A stretch of DNA of 36,594 nucleotides from Tannerella sp. (GCA_031285565.1 JAITVY010000093.1:1-36594); one strand, 5' to 3'; positions 15,948-25,063 are shown, counted from the stretch's first letter. Made by a program: numbers and translations. The notes: generated by a model from the letters alone, not told the origin.

Positions 15948-17165
15948 TTAAAAATAATCCGAAAAATAAGGCTGTTCACCCGGGATAAGCTTTTCAAGAA
16001 GACGGAGTGTATAGGGATCCGTGCGCAAACATTCGATTTTATGAAGATAAGCCGGTGTTTTGTAACTCATCATCATAGTTGAAAGCGTACGGATATCCAA
16101 TTCTACCGGTTTGCCTATCGGCTCACGGACAACTTCCACGTTGCCTTCGCCGGTTTGCTTTATGCCGAAAACGCCGTTATTCCACTCGGCCACCGGATCT
16201 TTAACAATAAAATGAAACGGCTTTATATCATCATCCCATGGATAAATTGATAAGAATTCCGCTACATCTATGATACGCGCCATATAATAAGGCTCAATAG
16301 TTTCAACAATCTGGCTATCATCCAGTTCAAATGCGATGGGCTCATTCATATAAATGTCGCCTTTTACTTCATCAATCATCGAAAAATGAGCCCTTACAAA
16401 ATTCCATAGCCCATGACAAGCCTCCTGAGTCAGGTAAAATAGTTCTTTGATATGAAACACATCCCCCTCGACCCAGTAAAACATACAACCCTGCGGTTGC
16501 TCATTCGAATCAAAATAAACAGCAGCCGTCCTTTCCTCTTCATTTTCCCACCGCCAGTATTCAGCCCATTCGAACTTATTTCGTATCAAGGCTCCGTGGG
16601 TAATCCGTGCAAAGCGGTCATATATGTAAATAACATTTTCATCATTCACATCAAGCCTTTCAACATAACCCGATACATCAACCAACTTAGGCAATTGGGT
16701 ATCTTTAAAAGAAAATGTCATATGATCAGACATAATTTCCCAGCCTTTACGACGGTAATAAGGAATGGAATAAGGGAACAGATATGAAATAAACTGTTTG
16801 CTTTCCCGCATTTTCTCGAGGGCAAGTTTGATCAGGTCATGCATAAGACCCAGGTTAGCATACTCCGGGTACGTCCCTACCCCTGTTACGCCTCCCATTT
16901 GGTAAATCCTACCATGAATATTTACCTCACAAGGATAAATACATATTTGTGATATCAATACATCGTCTTCTGTAAACCAACCGAAGACATCAGCCTCCTG
17001 TAACACCGGACGCTTACTACGTATCAGTTCGCCTTTTTCATAGCCACTTTCCTGCAATTGCCTGTCGGTTACCTGGAAAACATACCGCATCAGCTCATTA
17101 TACTGGTCGATATACTTCAAAGTTACCGGTTTAATCACTAATTTGTCTTTGATCGAAGTTGCCAT
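15948..17165 (-). CDS. Eis-like GNAT N-acetyltransferase
   Basis: A 405-residue cytoplasmic enzyme of the length usual for the Eis family, which combines two GNAT-like domains and a C-terminal SCP2-like domain. The acetyl-CoA-binding region is GGVTGVGTYPEYANLGL (about residues 91-107), followed by LFPYSIPYYRRKGWE (129-143), the equivalent of the family's motif before the second GNAT unit. The C-terminal part (about 300-405, ending YFSDYF) fits the SCP2-like domain. Mycobacterial Eis acetylates aminoglycosides and proteins; the substrate of this homologue is unknown. It stands alone, with no neighbour close enough for an operon. Confidence 0.85.
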   Translation of the reverse strand: MATSIKDKLVIKPVTLKYIDQYNELMRYVFQVTDRQLQESGYEKGELIRSKRPVLQEADVFGWFTEDDVLISQICIYPCEVNIHGRIYQMGGVTGVGTYPEYANLGLMHDLIKLALEKMRESKQFISYLFPYSIPYYRRKGWEIMSDHMTFSFKDTQLPKLVDVSGYVERLDVNDENVIYIYDRFARITHGALIRNKFEWAEYWRWENEEERTAAVYFDSNEQPQGCMFYWVEGDVFHIKELFYLTQEACHGLWNFVRAHFSMIDEVKGDIYMNEPIAFELDDSQIVETIEPYYMARIIDVAEFLSIYPWDDDIKPFHFIVKDPVAEWNNGVFGIKQTGEGNVEVVREPIGKPVELDIRTLSTMMMSYKTPAYLHKIECLRTDPYTLRLLEKLIPGEQPYFSDYF

Positions 17166-17273
17166 GATGTAGTTATTTATTTTCTACGAGGTTAAAGCCG
17201 GAATCTCAATGTAATCTTTAACCTGGCAAAAGACAAAAAGCTCCCGGATAAATAGCAACATTAGAGAGAATAG

Positions 17274-17293
17274 AGAAATGTTCTACCATTTCT
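17274..17293. repeat. 7-bp inverted repeat in the Eis/phospholipase gap
   Basis: AGAAATG (17274-17280) and CATTTCT (17287-17293) pair perfectly around 6 bases. It is about 110 bases upstream of the Eis-like gene (minus strand) and 150 bases beyond the end of the phospholipase gene. It could be an operator; there is no T tract for a terminator. Confidence 0.3.
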
Positions 17294-17446
17294 ATTCAGT
17301 GAAGACTGCGTTACATGTAGTATGAAAGAGTGATACGTTTCTTTGCGCACCCAAGATTAGATTTAACCCGCAAGCCTCCAAAATTTTACGCCGAAACACT
17401 CTGATCCGATTGGGCTAATTCGGATTAATTTACTTTTTCACTTTAA

Positions 17447-18331
17447 TCAATATAAGTTTCTCATCGGAGGTCTCATGCATATTCCCACCCGTACCATTGA
17501 CGTGTATCGGTCATATTCCAACAGGCTTTCGCCATACCCCTGATACCATTGCAGGAAGAAATACTGGTTTGCGTTTTTGTTTGGTCTAAAAGTAAGTTCC
17601 AGTTGGGTGTTTAGCGCCTTCTTGCAAGGATTCATGACCAATGAAGCTCCGAACTTATCATTAAAACTCCTGTAGTTCAGTGCAAGCAATCCATATCCCC
17701 GGTAGTCAAACAAGCCGGGGTTTTCACCGTCCAACCATCCATACCATACTTTGGCCTGGACTGAAAAAGAAGCATTATAGAAATACACGCCGGACAGGGT
17801 GAAATAATTCCAACTACGTGAATCAAGACTATCTTTGCCGTTCGATTCATGCTCAAAAGATAGGGTTGCCATCCCTTTAAGGCGATTTTTGTCCATAATC
17901 GGCTTTATCAATAAAAGCCCCGGATTATAGTTATTGTCAGCAAAGGGAGATGATTCGTCATAAATATCCCAGAATGATTTTTGAGTGTATATCAACATCA
18001 ATTGAGTATTAAACGGCATGATGGTATTAAACAATCGCTGGCGGATGCTTATTTGGAACTTAGCATCTGCAGTTTGATGGGTTATAGCTTTGTTGGTCGG
18101 AATACCTGTGATAAAATAATTATCTTTATACATCCCGAAATTCGGCTGTTTGTTGAACTGTTCCAACACGATATCCTTGTCGAGTTGCAAGTATTCCGGT
18201 TTTAAAGGATTGACACGGTTGGTGTCAATTTGTGCTTCCCACCTTTTCTTAGCGTCATCGGTTTGAGCGATGATGGATGTATATACCGCAAAAACGGACA
18301 ATACAATAAATATAAACTTTCCCGGCTTCAT
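17447..18331 (-). CDS. pldA: outer-membrane phospholipase A (OMPLA)
   Basis: A 294-residue protein with a signal peptide (FIFIVLSVFAVYTSIIAQ) and a beta-barrel pattern. The catalytic region reads FEHESNGKDSLDSRSWN: H161, S163 and N175 have the same +2/+12 spacing as H142, S144 and N156 of E. coli OMPLA. The expected reaction is calcium-dependent hydrolysis of phospholipids that reach the outer leaflet, at both the A1 and A2 positions. It starts 13 bases after the stop of the ABC permease gene, so it seems to be the last gene of the exporter operon. That is an unusual partner and may link export to outer-membrane lipid balance. No terminator with a T tract is visible after it. Confidence 0.88.
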   Translation of the reverse strand: MKPGKFIFIVLSVFAVYTSIIAQTDDAKKRWEAQIDTNRVNPLKPEYLQLDKDIVLEQFNKQPNFGMYKDNYFITGIPTNKAITHQTADAKFQISIRQRLFNTIMPFNTQLMLIYTQKSFWDIYDESSPFADNNYNPGLLLIKPIMDKNRLKGMATLSFEHESNGKDSLDSRSWNYFTLSGVYFYNASFSVQAKVWYGWLDGENPGLFDYRGYGLLALNYRSFNDKFGASLVMNPCKKALNTQLELTFRPNKNANQYFFLQWYQGYGESLLEYDRYTSMVRVGICMRPPMRNLY

Positions 18332-18344
18332 GACATTTATAGTC

Positions 18345-19463
18345 CTATTGATTTTTCTTGTAACTTAACATCGCCCAAACACTGAAACCCACAGCAAAGC
18401 CGCACAAGGTGAGGAATTGTGGTATCAATTCGATAAATGCACTTCCTTTCAGGTAGATTAATCTCATAACTTCTATAAAGTATTTCAACGGATTAATGTC
18501 AGTAAGCGCCTGCGCCCACTTCGGCATACTGGAAACGGGTGTGAACAAGCCGCTTATCAAAAGTAAAATCATCGTAAAGAAGAACATCACGAACTGGGCT
18601 TGCTGCATGGTATCCGAATAGTTGGATACAACAAGTCCCATGCCTGAAACCACAAGGATATAAATGCTTGCAAACAGGAAAATCGTAAGTAAACTTCCGG
18701 CGGGGTAAAGTCCATATACCCATGCAGACAATCCTATGCAGACACTAAGTACGATAAAACCGATAATCCAGTAAGGGATTAGTTTTGCCAATACAAAATC
18801 CAGTTTCCGCACGGGAGTTACGTTCATTTGTTCAATGGTTCCCGCCTCCTTTTCCCCTACGATATTTTGGGCTGGCAGCGAGCTGCAAAGCATAGTCAAT
18901 AACATAACCATTAAAGCCGGAATCATAAAGACTTTATAATCCAAATGCGGATTAAACCTGTATTGTGGCATTATGCTGAATGAAGGAATATCCGCAGTGG
19001 CTCCTACGGTTTGACTGCCGTATTCTTCCCGCAATTCGTCTGCGAAATCGGCAAGTATGGCCGAAAGGTATTGCGAACCTAAGCCTCCCCTTGTTCCGTT
19101 GACCGAATTGGCGGAAATCATTACTCCGGCTGTTCCTTCAGTGGTAATGTTTTTCTCAAAATCATCCTGGATCTCGAAGACAATGTCCGCTTTTCCCGAT
19201 TCGATGCTATTCATGGCATCGCTGTTGGTAGCCGACACGTCGGTCAGTTTGAAATAACCGGAAGACGTGATTTTGTTGACCAGCCGCTCCGAATAGGTAC
19301 TGTGGTCATTATCGACAATACTCAACCTGACATCCTTTACTTCCTGGTTGACCCCCCAGGGGAAAACCAACATCATCATCAATGGCATCACTATAATCAT
19401 TCTCGGAAGAAACGAGTTCCGGAAGATTTGTTTGAATTCTTTTTCTATTAAAAACTTTAGCAT
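18345..19463 (-). CDS. ABC-2 type permease B (YbhR/YhhJ-like)
   Basis: A 372-residue inner-membrane permease: an N-terminal helix after a short cytoplasmic stretch (IEKEFKQIFRNSFLPRMIIVMPLMMMLVF), a large periplasmic domain (about 45-170) and five C-terminal helices from about residue 178. The EKEAGTIEQMNVTPVRKLDFVLAKLIPY segment is the coupling helix signature of this family. In E. coli the YbhFSR system uses two different permeases like this one for drug and cation export. It lies 6 bases after the sister permease gene, and 13 bases before pldA. Confidence 0.9.
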   Translation of the reverse strand: MLKFLIEKEFKQIFRNSFLPRMIIVMPLMMMLVFPWGVNQEVKDVRLSIVDNDHSTYSERLVNKITSSGYFKLTDVSATNSDAMNSIESGKADIVFEIQDDFEKNITTEGTAGVMISANSVNGTRGGLGSQYLSAILADFADELREEYGSQTVGATADIPSFSIMPQYRFNPHLDYKVFMIPALMVMLLTMLCSSLPAQNIVGEKEAGTIEQMNVTPVRKLDFVLAKLIPYWIIGFIVLSVCIGLSAWVYGLYPAGSLLTIFLFASIYILVVSGMGLVVSNYSDTMQQAQFVMFFFTMILLLISGLFTPVSSMPKWAQALTDINPLKYFIEVMRLIYLKGSAFIELIPQFLTLCGFAVGFSVWAMLSYKKNQ

Positions 19464-19469
19464 GACTGT

Positions 19470-20576
19470 TTAATTTAAACGGTTTTTGAATTTACTCAGG
19501 GCAAACGCGATAAGACCAAATGCCATTGCCGCAAGGATGCACAATTCTTTGGCGACAAATCGAATCTCCACACCCTGAATCATTATCTTTTTTACTGCCT
19601 CTATAAACCATCGGGCAGGCACTATGGAAGAAAGCCATTGTAATACATCCGGCATACTTTCTACAGGAAACATCATACCCGACAATAGCATAATGGGCAT
19701 CATCAATCCCATACCCGAAGCCATCATCGCTGCCAATTGAGTATCGACCAAAGTCGAGATGAGTAATCCCAAGGCTAATGCCACAAGAATAAGTAGCAGA
19801 GATACCAGTACCAGCAGGAACAGGCTGCCGGCAATCGGAACACCGATAACAAATACCGACAGCAGAAGGATGGTAATGAGGTTAACAACGGACAATACAA
19901 AAAACGGGACAGCCTTTGCAAGAATGATATAGGTCGGTTTCAATGGCGATGATAGCAGGATTTCCATGGTTCCCGTTTCCTTTTCGCGTACAATGGCGAT
20001 AGATGTCATCATAGCGCATATCAGCATCAGGATAAGCCCCATAACGCCAGGCACAAAGTTGTACGCGCTTTTCGATTGCGGATTGTACAACATCTTTACT
20101 TCCGGTGTAATCTGGAACGGCACATTGTATTGTTCCATGAGTTCCTGCCGGTACGAGCTCAATATGCCCGAAGCATATCCGGTAAGGATTGATGCCTGAT
20201 TCGGGTCGGTTCCATCTGCTATCAACTGGACTGCCGCCTGTCCGTCATTCAGTAAGTTTTCGGCAAAATTTTCACTGAATACCATTACCAGATCGATTTT
20301 ACCACTCTTAAACACATCGTTTATCTGGTCGGGGTTTGTCAGTTCTTCAGCGATGGTGAAGTAGTCGCTTGCCTGAAAACGGTCTATGACAAGTTGTGTA
20401 GAAGCGTCTTTCGATGGGTCATACACGGCCACCCGTGTATTTTTCACCTCGGTATTGATGGCGAATCCGAATAGCAGTATTTGCGCAATCGGCATTATCA
20501 ACAATATCGTCATCGTCCGCCTGTCGCGGAAAATCTGGTAAAATTCTTTTTTTATAAATACTATTAATTGTTTCAT
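19470..20576 (-). CDS. ABC-2 type permease A (YbhS-like)
   Basis: A 368-residue paralogue of the following permease, with the same design: first helix in MTILLIMPIAQILLFGFAI, periplasmic domain about 45-165, and five helices after residue 170. EKETGTMEILLSSPLKPTYIILAKAVPF is the coupling segment. It should pair with the other permease to form the membrane part of the exporter, driven by the two ATPases upstream. It starts 2 bases after the second ATPase gene. Confidence 0.9.
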   Translation of the reverse strand: MKQLIVFIKKEFYQIFRDRRTMTILLIMPIAQILLFGFAINTEVKNTRVAVYDPSKDASTQLVIDRFQASDYFTIAEELTNPDQINDVFKSGKIDLVMVFSENFAENLLNDGQAAVQLIADGTDPNQASILTGYASGILSSYRQELMEQYNVPFQITPEVKMLYNPQSKSAYNFVPGVMGLILMLICAMMTSIAIVREKETGTMEILLSSPLKPTYIILAKAVPFFVLSVVNLITILLLSVFVIGVPIAGSLFLLVLVSLLLILVALALGLLISTLVDTQLAAMMASGMGLMMPIMLLSGMMFPVESMPDVLQWLSSIVPARWFIEAVKKIMIQGVEIRFVAKELCILAAMAFGLIAFALSKFKNRLN

Positions 20577-20578
20577 GA

Positions 20579-21322
20579 TTAATCTGCTTTTCGGGTTGCT
20601 TTTCGCGCCAACTGTTGGAAAACCTTATCCATTGTTGACACTTGATATTGATTACGCAAATTTTTAGGCGTATCCAATGCTTCGATTTTACCATCTACCA
20701 TAATAGATACGCGGTCGCAATATTCGGCTTCGTCCATATAGTGGGTGGTAACAAAAACCGTGATGCCTCTCTCCGCCGCCTGATAGATAAGTTCCCAAAA
20801 CTGGCGGCGGGTAACGGGGTCAACGCCTCCGGTCGGCTCATCGAGGAAAACAACTTTCGGTTCGTGGAAAATGGATACCGAAAATGATAGTTTTTGTTTC
20901 CAACCCAGCGGCAAAGATTTCACAAGGGTGTTCCGCTCCGCTTCAAATCCGAGTTCTTTCAGGATTTCAGTTGTTTTGGCGGCTATTTCCTTTTCTTTCA
21001 TTCCGTAGATTCCGCCGAAAAGCCGCAGATTTTCCCATACTTTCAGGTCTTCGTACAGCGAAAACTTTTGGCTCATATAGCCGATGTTTTTCTTGACCTG
21101 TTCCGATTGTTTGAAAATATCGAATCCCGCTACACTTCCTTTGCCCGATGTGGGATGACTCAATCCGCACAGCATACGCATGGCAGTGGTTTTACCCGCT
21201 CCGTTTGCTCCGAGGAATCCGAATATCTCGCCACGGTCAACATCGAATGAAATGTTATCGACCGCTGTGAAGTTTCCGAACCGTTTGGTCAGGTTTTCCG
21301 TATGTATAACTCTATCTTTCAT
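20579..21322 (-). CDS. ABC ATPase 2 with degenerate signature motif
   Basis: A 247-residue ATPase: Walker A GANGAGKT (38-45), Walker B VVFLDEPTGGVD (about 157-168) and the switch histidine H194 in VTTHYMDEAE. The signature is LPLGWKQKL (137-145) instead of LSGGQ, a form also seen in the second half of YbhF-type ATPases. With ATPase 1 it would form a heterodimer in which one site combines this protein's Walker motifs and histidine with the good LSGGM of ATPase 1. The gene overlaps the end of the ATPase 1 gene by 11 bases, which supports coupled translation. Confidence 0.92.
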   Translation of the reverse strand: MKDRVIHTENLTKRFGNFTAVDNISFDVDRGEIFGFLGANGAGKTTAMRMLCGLSHPTSGKGSVAGFDIFKQSEQVKKNIGYMSQKFSLYEDLKVWENLRLFGGIYGMKEKEIAAKTTEILKELGFEAERNTLVKSLPLGWKQKLSFSVSIFHEPKVVFLDEPTGGVDPVTRRQFWELIYQAAERGITVFVTTHYMDEAEYCDRVSIMVDGKIEALDTPKNLRNQYQVSTMDKVFQQLARKATRKAD

Positions 21323-22250
21323 TGTTTTGATTTTTTGACAGCAACATGAAGCAGTCTTCCACTGTCGGCGTTATCTTGTTGAATTGAAAATTGAAAGTTG
21401 AAAGTTGAAAATGATTGTTTTCTTTGATAATAATCCATTCGCCATTATCCATTCTCAATTCGCCGTTGAATGTGACGTGAATGGATTCGCCAAACGAATA
21501 GGCAGACTTCACTAAGGGATTATTCCGAAGTTCTTTCAACAAACGGGGCATCTGGTCGGTTTGCACAGCCCAAAGGGTGTCGGGATATCCGGCGATAACA
21601 TTTTGCGGAGTATCCACCTGCATAAATTCACCGTCCTGTATCAGTGCTATGCGGTCGCAAAGCGTGGCTTCGTCCATATAGGGTGTCGATGCGATAATGG
21701 TAATGCCCTGTGCTTTCAACTTTATCAGCATTTCCCAAAACTCTTTGCGCGACACAGGGTCAACCCCTGTGGTCGGTTCATCGAGGAACAACACGGTCGG
21801 CTTGTGAATCAAGGCGCAGCTCAACGCCAGTTTTTGCTTCATACCGCCCGAAAGTTTTCCCGCCCTCCGCTTTTTAAAAGGCTCGATCTGCTTGTAAATA
21901 TCTTCTATCAGGTAATAATTTTCCTGAATGGTGGTGTTGAAAACCGTAGCGAAAAAGTTCAGGTTTTCTTCCACCGTCAAATCCTGATAGAGCGAGAATT
22001 TACCCGGCATATAGCCGATGATGTTGCGGATTTGCTTGTAATCCTTTACCACATCCAGCCCGTCCACTGTAGCGTTACCGTCGTCGGCAAGCAAAAGCGT
22101 CGTCAGTATACGGAAAAGTGTTGTCTTTCCGGCTCCATCGGGACCGATAATGCCATAGATCTCGCCCTTGTTTACTTCAAAACTCAAATCCTTCAGGGCT
22201 TGAACTTTTCCGTAAGTTTTATTGATATTATTGGCTGACAATGCTATCAT
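21312..22250 (-). CDS. ABC ATPase 1 with degenerate H-loop and repeat insertion
   Basis: A 312-residue ATPase: Walker A GPDGAGKT (36-43), signature LSGGM (133-137), Walker B VLFLDEPTTGVD (about 153-164). The switch histidine is replaced by P190 in ASTPYMDEA. The C-terminal part normally ends shortly after a PTVEDCFM-like motif. Before this motif lies a block of roughly 28 residues (about 263-290, bases 21381-21464) encoded by what looks like intergenic repeat sequence, including four TTGAAAR heptamers. In YbhF the two ATPases are fused; here they are separate, overlapping by 11 bases. It begins 2 bases after the adaptor gene. Confidence 0.92.
   Translation of the reverse strand: MIALSANNINKTYGKVQALKDLSFEVNKGEIYGIIGPDGAGKTTLFRILTTLLLADDGNATVDGLDVVKDYKQIRNIIGYMPGKFSLYQDLTVEENLNFFATVFNTTIQENYYLIEDIYKQIEPFKKRRAGKLSGGMKQKLALSCALIHKPTVLFLDEPTTGVDPVSRKEFWEMLIKLKAQGITIIASTPYMDEATLCDRIALIQDGEFMQVDTPQNVIAGYPDTLWAVQTDQMPRLLKELRNNPLVKSAYSFGESIHVTFNGELRMDNGEWIIIKENNHFQLSTFNFQFNKITPTVEDCFMLLSKNQNNER
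21384..21411. repeat. four tandem TTGAAAR heptamers inside ATPase 1
   Basis: TTGAAAA, TTGAAAG, TTGAAAG and TTGAAAA run without gaps. The unit of 7 is not a multiple of 3, so gain or loss of one copy would change the frame of the last 22 or so codons of ATPase 1. The neighbouring 21425-21464 (CCATTCGCCATTATCCATTC and similar) is also repetitive. Such blocks are usually intergenic in Bacteroidales. Confidence 0.7.
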
Positions 22251-22252
22251 GA

Positions 22253-23152
22253 CTAATTGATTTTAATTTCTCCGTACATTCCTTTTTTGATATAACCGTC
22301 GTTCTTCACGGTAATCTTTACGGCATACACCAGGTTGGCGCGTTCGTTGCGGGTTTGAATGGTTTTCGGGGTAAATTCGGCTTTGTCCGAAATCCATGTG
22401 ATCGTTCCGGGGTATTCCTTTCTGTCCGATTTTCCCTGGTCGGCATAGACTTTCACCTGTTGCCCGATTTTCAACGAAGTCAGTTGATCGGCGGTGATGT
22501 AAACCCGCAACTTCATATCATCGATATCGGCAACCTTGAACAAGGTTCTTCCCTGTGCGGCCAACTCGCCCTGTTCGGCATATTTGGATAAAACCGTTCC
22601 GTTGATAGGGCTGGAAATAATGCTTTTCCGTATTTGGTCTTCAATCTGTGCTACCTGTGCTTCCAGCCCCATACTTTCGCCCGATACGCTGCGGTTGTTA
22701 TTCTCCAGCGTTTCCGTTTGGGCAACCAGTTGCTTTTCAAGTAAGGTGATTTGGGCGTTGACATCATCCAACTGTTTTTGGTTGGCGGCATTAGATCTCA
22801 CCAGATTTTCGTACCGTTTTTGCTCTGTTTTCTGCGTGGCGATTTGCTGCTGAATGGATGCGATTTGTTTGGAAACATTGTAATGGCGGCTATCTACGGC
22901 TTTCATGTTCGCCAGTAATTGCACTTTCTTCAAATACAGTTGGGTGGTATCAATGCAGCCTATTTGTTTGCCTGCTTCCAGATCTTGGCCTTCCTGAATG
23001 TCGAATTGTACCAACTCGCCCGTGTTTTTAGCGGAAACAATGACTTCTGTGGCTTCAAAAACGCCCGAAGCGTCATAAGTTCTATTACCGTTTCCGCATG
23101 AAGTTAAAATGGCAGCGGCTATCCCGATTACAAAAAATTTACTCGTTTTCAT
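22253..23152 (-). CDS. lipoprotein membrane-fusion adaptor (HlyD/YbhG-like)
   Basis: A 299-residue periplasmic adaptor with a lipoprotein signal peptide: lipobox LTSC with C19. The first lipoyl half (about 30-70, GELVQFDIQEGQDLEAG), a coiled coil rich in Q, K and E (about 75-175) and the second half (ISSPINGTVLSKYAEQGELAAQG, 179-201) are followed by a beta-barrel domain ending in KKGMYGEIKIN. It should connect the ABC-2 exporter to the TolC-like channel. It starts 37 bases after the channel gene. Confidence 0.9.
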   Translation of the reverse strand: MKTSKFFVIGIAAAILTSCGNGNRTYDASGVFEATEVIVSAKNTGELVQFDIQEGQDLEAGKQIGCIDTTQLYLKKVQLLANMKAVDSRHYNVSKQIASIQQQIATQKTEQKRYENLVRSNAANQKQLDDVNAQITLLEKQLVAQTETLENNNRSVSGESMGLEAQVAQIEDQIRKSIISSPINGTVLSKYAEQGELAAQGRTLFKVADIDDMKLRVYITADQLTSLKIGQQVKVYADQGKSDRKEYPGTITWISDKAEFTPKTIQTRNERANLVYAVKITVKNDGYIKKGMYGEIKIN

Positions 23153-23189
23153 ATTTTCTATTTTTTAATTGTTTATGATTTTTTTCTGA

Positions 23190-24461
23190 TCAATTGTTTG
23201 TTGCGAATTTGAGGTTGTAGATGGCAAGCAAGAGTTCCATTTCGTGAAGAATCTTATCCTGCATAGCCATTTGTTCAGCATTGATGTCGCGCGTTAAATC
23301 GCTTCCCGATAGTGTTCCGTTTGCCATTTTCGCTTCCGATGCGCGTTTTACCGAACCTCTCAAAGCAATGATTTCGTCGTCGTACTTCAATTGGTCGAAA
23401 TAACTGTTAATGTTATTGTCTTTTTGTACGATATCGAGGTTGGTATTAAAAAGGAATGTTTCTCGTTGTGTTTCCACCGAACGGATGCTGGTTTGAACCT
23501 TCCGCTTGCTATTCTTGCGGGTATAGAAATTTCCGATATTCCATGAGATTTTAGCCCCGGCAATGTAGTAGGCATCGAAATCGTTGGACAGCATATTCAA
23601 ACCCGGCTTGCCGTATCCGCCCGTAGCGAAAAGCCCTAATTTCGGCATCAACCCGGCGTTTATTTCGCGGTTCTTTGTTTCAAGATTTTTGATTTGCGCA
23701 TTGAATAATTCCAGTTCGGGGCGGTTAATCGTGTGAGTCGCGGGACGTATAGCATCGGGCTTTACAAATTCGGTATTTGCAGTTACTTCCTCGCCGATTA
23801 GTTTCGATAGCATTTCGGTATACGCCTTTTTGGTGTTAACAAACTGCGTTTTATTCTGCTCTGCTTTCAACTGGTCAACCTTTATGGCATCCAGATCGGC
23901 TTGGTTGGCAATGCCGTTTTGCACATACGATTGCACTTGGTCGTAATTCCTTTTCAATTCGTCCTGCAACAATTGATTTTGGCGGATTTGCTCGTCAGTC
24001 AGCAAAACGCCGAAATAGAGTTGGTTCACCCTTTCGTTAATGGAATAGATACTGACTTCGACATTCTTTTTTTCAACTTCGGCTGCTGTGCGCAAACCTT
24101 CCTTTTGGGACTTGATGGCTCCGCCGTCCCATATCGTTTGGTTCACATCGACAGTCGCGCCGTATTGGTCTTTGCTCAATGTAGGAATATCCACGCCCTG
24201 TATGCCCATTTGCGAAAAGTCGATAGGGATTTGTGTTACATCCGATTGGTATGTTGCTTTGGCGGAAAACATCACCTGCGGCAGATAGCCTTTGTTGACA
24301 TTCGACAGGTTGTACTCTTTCGTCTTCTCAATCAAATCATACTGTTTGATGAGGGGGTAATTGGCTTGTGCTTTTTGATAACAGTCTTCGATCCGAAGCT
24401 GTGCAAAGCACGGGTTGCAAGCCAAAAGTGCGAGAACTAAACTGATTGATTTTGTTTTCAT
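23190..24461 (-). CDS. TolC-family outer-membrane efflux channel
   Basis: A 423-residue outer-membrane factor with a signal peptide (SLVLALLACNPCFAQ) and the twofold helix-strand layout of TolC proteins: LRIEDCYQKAQANYPLIKQ opens the first half, RPELELFNAQIKNLETKNREI the second. It provides the outer-membrane duct for the ABC exporter of this operon. It is only distantly similar to the TolC-like protein at 3737. The TetR gene is 8 bases upstream. Confidence 0.9.
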   Translation of the reverse strand: MKTKSISLVLALLACNPCFAQLRIEDCYQKAQANYPLIKQYDLIEKTKEYNLSNVNKGYLPQVMFSAKATYQSDVTQIPIDFSQMGIQGVDIPTLSKDQYGATVDVNQTIWDGGAIKSQKEGLRTAAEVEKKNVEVSIYSINERVNQLYFGVLLTDEQIRQNQLLQDELKRNYDQVQSYVQNGIANQADLDAIKVDQLKAEQNKTQFVNTKKAYTEMLSKLIGEEVTANTEFVKPDAIRPATHTINRPELELFNAQIKNLETKNREINAGLMPKLGLFATGGYGKPGLNMLSNDFDAYYIAGAKISWNIGNFYTRKNSKRKVQTSIRSVETQRETFLFNTNLDIVQKDNNINSYFDQLKYDDEIIALRGSVKRASEAKMANGTLSGSDLTRDINAEQMAMQDKILHEMELLLAIYNLKFATNN

Positions 24462-24469
24462 TTCTATTT

Positions 24470-25063
24470 TTATTTTAAGTTTGATATTCTGTTGATGTTT
24501 ATTTCAAGGACGGTTTGTATCCGCGCTGCTTCGTTCAAACCTTTCGGGGTACAAATCCCTTTTATAAGGGTTTTTATCATGGTGTGCTGATACTTCGTTG
24601 CCAGGCTGCATATTTCTTCCATGTATATCAATGCCATGCGTTCTTGATTCTCATTAGTGACGAAGAAGCCTTCTTCCATACATTTCATGAAATAGCTTGC
24701 ACAGCTATTTTGAACTTTCATGTTGAAAATGGCTAAGTGTTTACGGGTAGCCGGATACTTGCTCAAATCCTCATAAAAAGCGGTGCAGAAGTCGGATTTT
24801 TCTTTAAAAGCCACGTACATAACAAGTATCAATGTTTCCAATACGGATTGGGAAACAGATTGAGCCGTTGAAATGCCCGTTTCAATTTTCGTTATTTCCC
24901 TATTCAGGCATTCTTCCAGTAAATCCGCCATACCGGTAAATTCCGCATACAGAGATTTTTCGGAAACTCCTGCTCTCTCGGCAATCTGCTCCATGCTTAC
25001 CGAATTGATACCCTTTTGTGCAAAGAGGCTTCCGGCTGTTTGGATAATTCGATCTCTAATCAT
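24470..25063 (-). CDS. TetR/AcrR-family transcriptional regulator
   Basis: A 197-residue regulator. The N-terminal helix-turn-helix (about residues 1-50, IIQTAGSLFAQKGINSVSMEQIAERAGVSEKSLYAEF) is a clear TetR type; the rest is a helical ligand-binding and dimerisation domain. As first gene of the operon it probably represses its own promoter until an exported compound binds. The ligand is unknown. A promoter with CACCTTTG (minus strand, 25088-25095) lies 24 bases upstream. It is divergent from the AraC gene. Confidence 0.9.
   Translation of the reverse strand: MIRDRIIQTAGSLFAQKGINSVSMEQIAERAGVSEKSLYAEFTGMADLLEECLNREITKIETGISTAQSVSQSVLETLILVMYVAFKEKSDFCTAFYEDLSKYPATRKHLAIFNMKVQNSCASYFMKCMEEGFFVTNENQERMALIYMEEICSLATKYQHTMIKTLIKGICTPKGLNEAARIQTVLEININRISNLK

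Noticed and set aside
21561..22238. 225-codon plus-strand frame opposite ATPase 1
   Set aside because: It mirrors a clear ABC ATPase with all its motifs; the antisense reading has no start signal or family likeness.
23901..24440. 179-codon plus-strand frame opposite the TolC-like gene
   Set aside because: It is a shadow of a well-supported outer-membrane channel gene; nothing in the reading looks like a protein family.
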